Below, one piece after another: positions 1 to 7,219 of a DNA stretch of 7,219 nt. Position 1 is the stretch's first letter, and each line of letters begins with the position of its first letter. The notes below the pieces were generated by a model that saw nothing but the letters and a program-made list of their open reading frames with translations, was not told the DNA's origin and made no database searches. The stretch is from assembly GCA_022360355.1 (NCBI GenBank), contig JAKSCY010000211.1, positions 1-7,219 on the forward strand. The letters are read 5' to 3'. Source of the stretch: Chlorobiales bacterium. GTDB lineage: Bacteria; Bacteroidota; Chlorobiia; Chlorobiales; Chlorobiaceae. Position numbers and translations under genes: made by a program.

Positions 1-18
1 GTTAATAATGTACCATAT

Positions 19-26
19 AAAGGAGG
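19..26 (+). promoter_or_regulatory. Strong ribosome binding site of hsp20
   Basis: AAAGGAGG lies six bases before the ATG at 33. It is the most perfect Shine-Dalgarno sequence in the window and fixes the hsp20 start. The promoter must lie left of the window, because only 18 bases precede this site. Confidence 0.85.
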
Positions 27-32
27 AATACA

Positions 33-431
33 ATGTTAGTAAAGTTATCGAAAGACCCACTCAAAATGTTTGATGACATCTGGGACAGGACACAAACACC
101 ATCAGCACCTGCGTTCAAGGTAGACATCTCTGAAGATGAAGGAGCATTTTACCTTGAAGCTGAAATGCCTGGAGTAAATAAAGAAGACATTGCTCTTGGT
201 GTTGAAGAAGATGTGCTGACTATCAAGGGAGACAGAAAGCAGGAAAGCGAAGAACAAAGAAAAGACTACCACCGCATAGAAAGAACCTACGGCAGCTTCT
301 CGAGAAGCTTTAATCTGGGAGAGATGATAGACCAGGAAGCGATAGAGGCGACTTATGACAACGGTGTCCTGCATGTCAGACTTCCCAAAGCACAGCAGGT
401 GAGAAAAACAAAAGAAATAGCAATCAAGTAA
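33..431 (+). CDS. Small heat-shock protein, Hsp20/alpha-crystallin family
   Basis: This is a cytoplasmic ATP-independent holdase that binds partly unfolded proteins and keeps them soluble for refolding by DnaK. The 132-residue protein has a short N-terminal arm (1-26) and an alpha-crystallin domain (about 27-120). Visible family marks are MPG at 45-47, the [10 protein letters not shown] stretch at 84-93 and the NGVL signature at 110-113. The C-terminal tail carries an I-x-I motif (IAI, 129-131), which in this family docks into a neighbouring dimer and drives oligomer assembly. The length is usual for bacterial class A Hsp20 proteins. The start is supported by a strong ribosome binding site. 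dnaK follows after 75 bases on the same strand, so the two may share a heat-inducible transcript. No CIRCE operator is visible, but the upstream promoter lies outside the window. Confidence 0.95.
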   Translation: MLVKLSKDPLKMFDDIWDRTQTPSAPAFKVDISEDEGAFYLEAEMPGVNKEDIALGVEEDVLTIKGDRKQESEEQRKDYHRIERTYGSFSRSFNLGEMIDQEAIEATYDNGVLHVRLPKAQQVRKTKEIAIK

Positions 432-2435
<2,004 letters not shown>

Positions 2436-2460
2436 AGACCCGTTGCTCGCCTGTACCAAT

Positions 2461-2490
2461 AAAAAGGGATTCGATCTGAATCCCTTTTTT
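2461..2490 (+). terminator. Intrinsic terminator of dnaK
   Basis: A perfect 12-bp stem (2461-2472 with 2478-2489) with the 5-base loop GATCT ends in a run of six T (2485-2490) and further T-rich sequence. It starts 25 bases after the dnaK stop. The A-run on the left arm means it could also work, less well, in the other direction. It separates dnaK from the next gene. Confidence 0.93.
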
Positions 2491-2570
2491 ATTTTCCTGT
2501 GTTTTAGTAACTTAGGTAATAGTTTTTCCATGCTGGTGTTTTAATTTTCAGCAATTTAAACACTTATACG

Positions 2571-2954
2571 ATGCAATCAGCTGTCTGGTCCGGCAACGCC
2601 TTGCATAAAGGGGCAAAATATTTCATCACCTCTGCTAAAAGAGATCGCAACGGAGGGTTGAACCTTACGATATCTCCTGCATCGGGAAGAAGAAAACTCT
2701 CTCCGACAAAAGAAATCATAGAGCAGTTGAAAGAAGGGAAAATCCAGTTGTTTGTTCTGACAACCCAGTCGGATATTGCCGTTGATGTTCCGCAAAAAGT
2801 GCTGGACAATGAAAACCGCTATGTTATTGATTTTGATAAGCGCGGTGTCAAGTGGACAATGCGCGACATTCCGGTTTTCTACGACAATCTTCGCGGTCAG
2901 CTTTGCGTGGAAATTGACACGGTAACCTATACTCTCGACGAGTTCTTCAAGTAG
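2571..2954 (+). CDS. Conserved-looking protein of unknown function
   Basis: I do not recognise this 127-residue protein. It has no signal peptide, no membrane segment and no cysteine cluster; its single cysteine lies near the end. The composition is that of a small soluble cytoplasmic protein: mixed charged residues, a lysine-rich central helix-like part (roughly residues 45-58, around [13 protein letters not shown]), then alternating hydrophobic residues suggesting beta strands ([21 protein letters not shown]). The ATG at 2571 is the only in-frame ATG near the start, and I see no Shine-Dalgarno sequence before it. The gene follows the dnaK terminator, so it probably has its own promoter in 2491-2570, and it converges on the YkuD-like gene 41 bases away. 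It is called real because the frame is open, balanced in composition and fills the gap. Function cannot be inferred. Confidence 0.7.
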   Translation: MQSAVWSGNALHKGAKYFITSAKRDRNGGLNLTISPASGRRKLSPTKEIIEQLKEGKIQLFVLTTQSDIAVDVPQKVLDNENRYVIDFDKRGVKWTMRDIPVFYDNLRGQLCVEIDTVTYTLDEFFK

Positions 2955-2995
2955 GGAGCTTTTGCCAAGATACTTTTGGAGGTACGAGCGGTCCC

Positions 2996-3667
2996 TTAAT
3001 GCGTATCTCCTATTTGCATAAGACCTTTATTCTCCGGCTCTTCGGGCAGGATATAAATCATCCCCCCTTTTTCTTTGAACACAGGAGTGATTATCGTTTC
3101 GAACAATACGGGCGAAACGTTGATGCATCCCCATGTTATGCGGTTATCTTTGGAAGTCTCTGTTTTTAACCGCGTCTTTCTTTTCTGTCCGGGCACATCA
3201 ACAACCGGATGGAGAGCTATAGCATATTCAGGATCAATCCAGAGCATCTCCTTGCCATTATGATCCTTTCCGAGTATTGCCCAGTAACGCCCTGAAGGAG
3301 TAACTCTTTGGTCGGCTGCGATTTTTGACAACGAGGAATTAAGGGTTTTCGGGTCAATTCGGTCATATCTTGCAATTCCGAGCAATACGGGACCGGATGC
3401 AAGGAATTTACTCTTGGTGTCAAAAACAAAAATACCTGAATTATTTTTATCGATTATCGCAAACGGCAAATATCTGTTATCTCTCCTATCCTGTATCCAG
3501 TCTACAGCCTGCTTTACGGCTTCAGAAGCACTTGACGCAGAAAAATCAATATTGTCCTCAGCACTGTCACTGCTGTATGCATCGTCCATACAAAACAGAA
3601 AAGCAAAAGCAAGCAACGCTGCTCTTGCACCATATGAGGAGATAAATGAAGCTTGTTGTTTTTTCAT
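2996..3667 (-). CDS. Exported L,D-transpeptidase-like (YkuD-fold) protein with an altered active-site motif
   Basis: The 223-residue protein has a basic N-terminus and a hydrophobic segment (about 15-27), consistent with a signal peptide cut near residue 30, so it is likely periplasmic. Marks of the YkuD fold are TPSGRYWAIL (123-132, like the family's TPxG stretch), a histidine at 153 and NRITWGCINVS (175-185). The catalytic cysteine would be Cys181. Most family members have S/T-H-G-C; here the residue before glycine is Trp179. Known family members link or trim peptidoglycan peptides, or attach lipoproteins to the wall. The ATG at 3667 is chosen over a TTG at 3709 because it has a GAGGG site eight bases upstream and directly starts a signal peptide. 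It lies 84 bases after cpoB on the same strand with no terminator between, so co-transcription with the Tol-Pal genes is likely. Catalytic activity is not certain. Confidence 0.75.
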   Translation of the reverse strand: MKKQQASFISSYGARAALLAFAFLFCMDDAYSSDSAEDNIDFSASSASEAVKQAVDWIQDRRDNRYLPFAIIDKNNSGIFVFDTKSKFLASGPVLLGIARYDRIDPKTLNSSLSKIAADQRVTPSGRYWAILGKDHNGKEMLWIDPEYAIALHPVVDVPGQKRKTRLKTETSKDNRITWGCINVSPVLFETIITPVFKEKGGMIYILPEEPENKGLMQIGDTH

Positions 3668-3675
3668 TGCACCAG

Positions 3676-3680
3676 CCCTC
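3676..3680 (-). promoter_or_regulatory. Ribosome binding site that decides the YkuD-like start
   Basis: On the - strand GAGGG lies eight bases before the ATG at 3667. The alternative TTG start 42 bases upstream has no such site and would put 14 extra residues in front of the signal peptide. Confidence 0.7.
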
Positions 3681-3751
3681 GTGTGGCCAAGCTCTGTGTG
3701 CCCGGACAATTTTATTCCACTGGATACTGTGTTGTGTTTGAGGCGCGTAAT

Positions 3752-4537
3752 CTACTGAAGCTTCGCACCTACAATTTTAGCCTCATTTGAATCGGGATAA
3801 AGCTGTACCAGTTCCTTGTACCGAACCTTTGCATTGGTCGAGTCACCTATGTTCTCAAATGCAAGTCCTTGCTTGAAAAATGCCGCGGGTCTTTTGTCTC
3901 CTTTCGGATACTTTTCAATAACAAGCTGATATTCAAGAATAGCTTTCTCAAACCACTTCTCGTTGAAATAGGTTTCGGCAATATAGTACTGCGCATCATC
4001 GGCAAGCGATGAAGAGGGGTAGTTATCCAGAAGCAGCCCAAGCTCTTTCCTTGCAGAGGCATAGTTATAACTGTCAAAGTATCGCTTCCCGGCATCATAT
4101 AGCCCCTGGTCATCAATTGCAGGAGCTGAAGGCTCAGGTTCGGCAGGGACATCTGTTTCTCCCGCAACAGACGCTGTTGTGTCAGCAGGCTCGCCCTGAT
4201 CTTCCTCCAGCGGCGGCATCGTAACCTTCTCGACACCCTGTGTTCCTGCAACACTCCCTGAAATGTCCAAAGAGTCCGGACCGGCAACCACATCCTTCTG
4301 TTCTGACACCGCCATTTTGTGACGCAATTCTTCAATCGTTCCCTGCAGTTGAGCCACCTCTTGACGAAGCCTTTCAACCTCGGTATACACTTCAGCGGTC
4401 TGACCACCGGATTTCTGGGACTGTGTCTTCAGTTCCTTGACATCATCCTGCAGCATGTAGAGATCGGTTTTGGACGCACATCCCGCTACCGTACCTACAA
4501 CAAGGGCACATAATATAATTCTAACGGTATTTCTCAT
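3752..4537 (-). CDS. cpoB: Tol-Pal system protein CpoB/YbgF, predicted lipoprotein
   Basis: CpoB (YbgF) is the periplasmic partner of the Tol-Pal machine; in E. coli it couples outer-membrane constriction to peptidoglycan synthesis at division. Counting from the upstream ATG at 4543, the protein has a lipoprotein signal ending in VAGC with the lipidated cysteine at 22, a coiled coil (about 24-82, rich in Q, E, R and K), an acidic proline- and alanine-rich linker (about 84-143) and about three tetratricopeptide repeats (146-259, with YDAGKRYFDSYNYASA and DDAQYYIAETYF as clear units). This order is the family's standard one. The ATG at 4537 is preferred because the AGAGGT site sits eight bases from it but only two from the ATG at 4543, giving 261 residues. 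E. coli CpoB is soluble, so membrane anchoring is a difference from that model. It follows pal by 86 bases. Confidence 0.92.
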   Translation of the reverse strand: MRNTVRIILCALVVGTVAGCASKTDLYMLQDDVKELKTQSQKSGGQTAEVYTEVERLRQEVAQLQGTIEELRHKMAVSEQKDVVAGPDSLDISGSVAGTQGVEKVTMPPLEEDQGEPADTTASVAGETDVPAEPEPSAPAIDDQGLYDAGKRYFDSYNYASARKELGLLLDNYPSSSLADDAQYYIAETYFNEKWFEKAILEYQLVIEKYPKGDKRPAAFFKQGLAFENIGDSTNAKVRYKELVQLYPDSNEAKIVGAKLQ

Positions 4538-4545
4538 CGTCATCT

Positions 4546-4551
4546 ACCTCT
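4546..4551 (-). promoter_or_regulatory. Ribosome binding site that decides the cpoB start
   Basis: On the - strand AGAGGT is followed by two bases and then ATG ACG ATG. The spacing is too short for the first ATG (4543) and right, at eight bases, for the second (4537). The two choices differ by only two residues. Confidence 0.6.
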
Positions 4552-4567
4552 GTTCATAAGTAAAGTA

Positions 4568-4602
4568 ACAAGTGTCTGACCTGAAACCAGGCAAACACTT
4601 GT
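4568..4602 (-). other. Hairpin between pal and cpoB
   Basis: An 8-bp perfect inverted repeat (4568-4575 with 4595-4602) continues, after one mismatch and one bulged base, into a further pair of short stems (4577-4578 with 4592-4593; CCTG at 4580-4583 with CAGG at 4588-4591) around a 4-base loop. On the - strand it is followed by interrupted T-rich sequence (TTACTTTACTTAT) rather than a clean T-run. It may weaken transcription into cpoB or protect the pal message. Confidence 0.55.
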
Positions 4603-4623
4603 ACAACATTACGAGAAAGATCT

Positions 4624-5100
4624 CTATTTAACAACAAAGTGCGCGCGCCTGTTCTTTGCCCACGCAGCCTCGTCATGACCCGGGTCAAACGGCCGTTCTT
4701 CCCCGAAACTAACCGTTTCAAGCCTTGAAGCCTCAACACCGGCCCTTACCAGAAAACTTTTTGTTACTTCCGCACGCTTTTCACCGAGTGCCATATTGTA
4801 CTCGTATGTCCCCCGCTCATCGCAATGTCCCTCGATCGTCGCCGAAATACTGGTGTGCTCAACCAGCCAGCCGGCATTGTTTTTCAACTGGCTGACTGCA
4901 GTTTGATCAAGCTCCGAGCTGTCAAACTCAAAAAACACATCCTTTACCATCTGGCGTGCCTCTTCAAGGAGCGCTGCCTCGGCATCTGATTGATCATACT
5001 GTCCGGTATCGGTACTCAGAGCAGATTCACTTGATTTTGACGAACATCCCGCCACTGAAACAGCAGCAACAACCCAGCATAACAGTAATAGCTTCTTCAT
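4624..5100 (-). CDS. pal: Peptidoglycan-associated lipoprotein Pal
   Basis: Pal is anchored by its lipid in the outer membrane, binds peptidoglycan non-covalently and pairs with TolB and TolA in envelope constriction. The 158-residue protein has a lipoprotein signal ending in VAGC (lipidated Cys19), a short Ser/Asp/Glu-rich linker (20-50) and an OmpA-like domain (about 52-158). The motif [12 protein letters not shown] (54-65) opens the domain. [12 protein letters not shown] (91-102) and GEKRAEV (106-112) hold the residues expected to grip diaminopimelate: Asp94 and Arg109, matching Asp271 and Arg286 of E. coli OmpA by motif alignment. The C-terminus NRRAHFVVK is typical. I see no Shine-Dalgarno sequence; the leader is A-rich. 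An intrinsic terminator lies only 25 bases upstream of the ATG. The gene is intact, unlike its broken relative next door. Confidence 0.95.
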   Translation of the reverse strand: MKKLLLLCWVVAAVSVAGCSSKSSESALSTDTGQYDQSDAEAALLEEARQMVKDVFFEFDSSELDQTAVSQLKNNAGWLVEHTSISATIEGHCDERGTYEYNMALGEKRAEVTKSFLVRAGVEASRLETVSFGEERPFDPGHDEAAWAKNRRAHFVVK

Positions 5101-5125
5101 GGTTTTTGTTTGTTTTTTCTCTTAC

Positions 5126-5158
5126 AAAAAAAGGGCAAACATTTTACTGTTTGCCCTT
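5126..5158 (-). terminator. Intrinsic terminator just upstream of pal
   Basis: On the - strand AAGGGCAAAC (5158-5149) pairs perfectly with GTTTGCCCTT (5140-5131) across an 8-base loop, with seven T in a row at 5132-5126. It lies 23 bases after the end of the broken OmpA-like gene and 25 bases before the pal ATG, so it either ends the upstream transcript or sits in the pal leader. Confidence 0.88.
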
Positions 5159-5181
5159 CGTCATCACGCAAAGCAAGACAG

Positions 5182-5577
5182 TTATTGAACAACAACAAAG
5201 CGAGCCCTTCTGTTCCTTGCTCATCCACTGAACGTTTTCATCGAGCTGATTCCGGGCTGTCATGTCAAGAACAGAACTGTCGAAAGCATAGAAAACATCA
5301 CCAAGCTCCGCTGTAGGTATTTCACCTTCCTGTTGAGCACCAGACCATCATGCCGCAACATGCAAAATGAAGCAGGTGCGGCATGACGGGAGGAACAATC
5401 AGAGCATCATCCTCTAGCTGGCTGCGGAGGCACGGGTGCCGGCATTTCCATGGGTTCAGGCTCAACAGGCGGAGGAGGCGGCGCCGGTGCGACCACTTCT
5501 TCACAGCATCCACAGCCTATAACAAACAGCATGGACGGGATAAGAAGAACTTTAAACAAGCTTTTGAGAGATTTCAT
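5182..5577 (-). pseudogene. Broken OmpA/Pal-like lipoprotein gene
   Basis: The remnant starts at the ATG at 5577 behind AAGGGGG (5588-5582) and 34 bases after tolB. It codes for a lipoprotein signal (FVIGC, lipidated Cys22), a cysteine pair at 24-25 and a Pro/Glu-rich linker, and stops at a TGA at 5409-5407 after 56 residues. In another frame, from 5302, an OmpA-domain opening follows: [13 protein letters not shown], closely matching Pal's [13 protein letters not shown], then on to QWM at 5230-5222. Directly after that, back in the first frame (5220-5182), come the last residues of such a domain, [12 protein letters not shown] and a TAA, matching Pal's [11 protein letters not shown]. About 68 residues of the domain are gone, including the Asp and Arg that bind peptidoglycan. 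The 56-residue lipoprotein could still be made, but the wall-binding function is lost. Confidence 0.85.
5341..5410. repeat. Palindrome between near-identical direct repeats inside the pseudogene
   Basis: CAGACCATCAT (5341-5351) and CAGAGCATCAT (5400-5410) are direct repeats with one difference, 59 bases apart. Between them, overlapping the first, is a perfect 10-bp inverted repeat: TCATGCCGCA (5348-5357) and TGCGGCATGA (5377-5386), with a further 3-bp stem (5361-5363 with 5372-5374) inside the loop. The segment holds the stop that ends the 56-residue frame and a second stop in the other frame. It resembles a small REP- or MITE-like element with a target duplication, but could be a tandem duplication. 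No transposase is present. Confidence 0.6.
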
Positions 5578-5611
5578 ATTGCCCCCTTTTTTAGGTTAGT
5601 AGGAACTGCTT

Positions 5612-6937
5612 TCATTGAAATGAAGACCAGCAGGGCTGCATTTGTTGGCCTGCCAGATTGAGACTTCTCTGGTTTCGACCATCGGCATTCATTACATAGA
5701 GCTTTTTACCGCCGCTCCTGTTTGAACTGAACACAATCATGGTTCCATCCGGAGACCAGCTCGGCGCCTCATTCTGACGCGCTCCGTAGGTCAGTTGTTT
5801 CAACCCTGTACCGTCAGCATTTACCGTAAATATATTGATTTCCCCGTTCTTTTGCATGGTTGTAAACGCAATTTTATCATTTACAGGCGACCATGCAGGC
5901 TGAGTATTGTAATTTCCCCTGAATGTCAGACGCCTGACAGCCCCCGAATTCATATCTTTAATGAAGATCTGAGGATTGCCGTGCCGGTTAGAAGTAAAAG
6001 CCATTTTTGTTCCATCCGGAGAAAAAGAGGGCGAAAGATCAATGCCTCTGTGTTTTGTCAAACGGCGTGTAATGGAACCGTTGTTCCGCAACAGGTACAG
6101 CTCCTGGTTACCATCGAAAGAAAAGGTAGTGGCCAATTCCAGGAAACCATTTCGCCAGGATGGATCGATTTTCACGCCTTTTTTGGTTACGGAAACAATT
6201 TTCCGGGTTGAAAGATCCTTGATATGAAGATCTTGCACCCCCCTGGTATAGGTAAGGTAGGCAAGCTGACGCCCGTCAGGAGAGAGTGCAGGAGTAAGTG
6301 CGAGACCGCCGGTACTGGTTACCTGTGCTGCACCGTAACCATCAAAGTCAGCAAGATAGATCTCCTTTTTGCCGCCGCTTTGCGAAACATAAGCGATCTT
6401 GCTTCCAAAGATGGAGGGTTTCCCCGTGAAAAGCCTTACAAGATCGGCACAAAATCTATGCGCAATCGGGCGCAAATCATCCCTGTTACCCTCGTAGAGT
6501 TTCCGCATGAGCAGTTTGCCTGTCAGGGCATCGTAAACCTCCATATCCATTTTCAGAGTCTTGCCCTTCCTGTCAAGAACTCCTCCGGCATATACCTCTG
6601 CACCGACGGAACTCAGAGCAGCGAAATTAATCTGCCTCCCTCCTGCCTGGTAGAGATCCCCGCCGGCAATGATATTCATTGGAGATTGTATGATGGCAAA
6701 CAACCCTGTGAAATCCAGCCCGCTTCTGATTACCGCATCGATTCCGGCAGCATATTTCCTGTTTTTACTTTTCTTTGTATCGATCGACTTCAGCACCAGA
6801 GGAATCCTGTCGGCACCAGCCTTGGTAATCCTGATATATTCCTTTACCGATTCGGCAAACAGCGTGGACGGAATAAAGACCATACACCACGCAAGAATGA
6901 ATGCCATCCGGGACACGGTTACACGCGGAAATTTCAT
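5612..6937 (-). CDS. tolB: Tol-Pal system beta-propeller protein TolB
   Basis: TolB is the periplasmic protein that moves between Pal and TolA and controls Pal's binding to peptidoglycan. The 441-residue protein has a signal peptide (hydrophobic 11-27, cleavage likely after Ala28 in TLFAES). An N-terminal alpha/beta domain (about 31-165) follows, with [14 protein letters not shown] at 67-80 typical of the family. The rest is a six-bladed propeller (about 175-441). Blade repeats are visible as [17 protein letters not shown] (204-220), [18 protein letters not shown] (281-298), [15 protein letters not shown] (326-340) and [17 protein letters not shown] (371-387). Length and order fit the family. 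No clear Shine-Dalgarno sequence precedes the ATG at 6937; a second in-frame ATG at 6907 has none either, and using it would remove the basic start of the signal peptide. It is followed by the broken OmpA-like gene after 34 bases. Confidence 0.97.
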   Translation of the reverse strand: MKFPRVTVSRMAFILAWCMVFIPSTLFAESVKEYIRITKAGADRIPLVLKSIDTKKSKNRKYAAGIDAVIRSGLDFTGLFAIIQSPMNIIAGGDLYQAGGRQINFAALSSVGAEVYAGGVLDRKGKTLKMDMEVYDALTGKLLMRKLYEGNRDDLRPIAHRFCADLVRLFTGKPSIFGSKIAYVSQSGGKKEIYLADFDGYGAAQVTSTGGLALTPALSPDGRQLAYLTYTRGVQDLHIKDLSTRKIVSVTKKGVKIDPSWRNGFLELATTFSFDGNQELYLLRNNGSITRRLTKHRGIDLSPSFSPDGTKMAFTSNRHGNPQIFIKDMNSGAVRRLTFRGNYNTQPAWSPVNDKIAFTTMQKNGEINIFTVNADGTGLKQLTYGARQNEAPSWSPDGTMIVFSSNRSGGKKLYVMNADGRNQRSLNLAGQQMQPCWSSFQ

Positions 6938-7034
6938 AGTATGATGAAAAAAGATTTTTCCCTGATCGAAACAACTACTTTTTTACACAGACAACTTCCC
7001 TGCACAACGACAGCCGAGCACACCTTCTTCCGTT

Positions 7035-7071
7035 CTTGTAAAAATAAAGAACTCGCATGTTTATTTACAAG
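7035..7071. other. AT-rich inverted repeat upstream of tolB
   Basis: CTTGTAAA (7035-7042) pairs with TTTACAAG (7064-7071). After a 2-base bulge, TAAA (7045-7048) pairs with TTTA (7060-7063). It lies in the 175-base gap between the TolA/TonB-like gene and tolB. It lacks a GC-rich stem and T-run, so it is not a good terminator. An operator or a processing site is possible. I see no convincing promoter in the gap. Confidence 0.35.
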
Positions 7072-7112
7072 CTATACGGTTGAAATAATGAACACATGCT
7101 TGCCCTCATCTT

Positions 7113-7219
7113 TTACTCTATTCCCTGTGGTGTAAAAACCAGTCCGATCTTCAGCGCTCTCCGGCTTACCTCTTCGGGCACCGGGGGCAACGGCGATGAT
7201 TTTTCAATCGCCTTGAACA
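7113..7219 (-). CDS. C-terminal end of a TolA/TonB-like energy transducer (partial)
   Basis: Only the last 34 codons are in the window; the start lies beyond its right edge. The frame reads FKAIEKSSPLPPVPEEV and ends KIGLVFTPQGIE followed by TAA at 7115-7113. The pattern A-I-x-x-S-S-P-L-P-x-x-P followed by a beta strand ending in F-x-P is typical of the TolA/TonB C-terminal domain, which in Tol systems contacts Pal and TolB in the periplasm and transmits inner-membrane proton-motive energy. Position directly upstream of tolB on the same strand supports a TolA role rather than TonB in metal uptake. Which name applies cannot be settled from 34 residues. Confidence 0.8.
   Translation of the reverse strand, partial: FKAIEKSSPLPPVPEEVSRRALKIGLVFTPQGIE

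Noticed and set aside
2953..2997. Bidirectional terminator between the two convergent genes
   Set aside because: Only short arms (AGGGA at 2953-2957, TCCCT at 2993-2997) separated by 35 bases are found, with no T-run on either side.
3668..3709. An upstream TTG start for the YkuD-like protein adding 14 residues
   Set aside because: The TTG lacks a ribosome binding site, and the extension would precede a normal signal peptide; the ATG at 3667 has a well-placed GAGGG.
5182..5334. The FDSS segment as a separate small gene
   Set aside because: It has no start codon with a ribosome binding site, is cut off after the first third of an OmpA domain, and runs out of frame into the terminator; decay of one larger gene explains it better.
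5383..5661. A 92-residue open frame on the + strand across the pseudogene
   Set aside because: It is arginine-rich antisense sequence of the proline-rich linker and the tolB end, with no recognisable features.
6224..7135. A 303-residue open frame on the + strand opposite tolB
   Set aside because: It lies almost wholly antisense to the well-supported tolB gene and runs over the intergenic gap into the end of the TolA-like gene. Its product has no recognisable domain.

Overview
The window looks like chromosomal DNA from a Gram-negative bacterium, most probably a green sulfur bacterium (Chlorobiaceae: Chlorobium, Pelodictyon or Prosthecochloris). That assignment comes from the general look of the DnaK, TolB and Pal proteins and was not checked by a search. 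The outer-membrane Tol-Pal genes rule out a Gram-positive host. I see no tRNA, rRNA, CRISPR array or transposase gene.

Layout. Two gene groups converge near position 2975. On the + strand are a small heat-shock protein (hsp20, 33-431), the Hsp70 chaperone gene dnaK (507-2435) with a textbook intrinsic terminator (2461-2490), and an unrecognised 127-residue protein (2571-2954). On the - strand, read from right to left, is a Tol-Pal envelope cluster: the last 34 codons of a TolA/TonB-like protein (7113 to the window edge), tolB (5612-6937), a broken OmpA/Pal-like lipoprotein gene (5182-5577), pal (4624-5100), cpoB/ybgF (3752-4537) and an exported YkuD-like (L,D-transpeptidase fold) protein (2996-3667).

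How the genes work together. Hsp20 binds unfolding proteins and DnaK refolds them, so the left part is a protein-quality-control pair. The right part encodes the parts of the Tol-Pal machine that link inner membrane, peptidoglycan and outer membrane. The TolA-like protein transmits energy, TolB is the periplasmic propeller, Pal anchors the outer membrane to peptidoglycan, and CpoB coordinates this with wall synthesis. The terminal YkuD-like gene would add a possible peptidoglycan-acting enzyme to the same transcript.

The most unusual part is 5126-5577. A second OmpA/Pal-type lipoprotein gene between tolB and pal has been broken by a stop codon, a frame change and a deletion of most of its peptidoglycan-binding domain. 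The break region holds a 10-bp palindrome between 11-bp near-identical direct repeats. The remnant ends in a strong intrinsic terminator only 25 bases before the pal start codon, which raises the question of how pal is transcribed. I found no convincing new multi-gene system; most of the window is conserved housekeeping.
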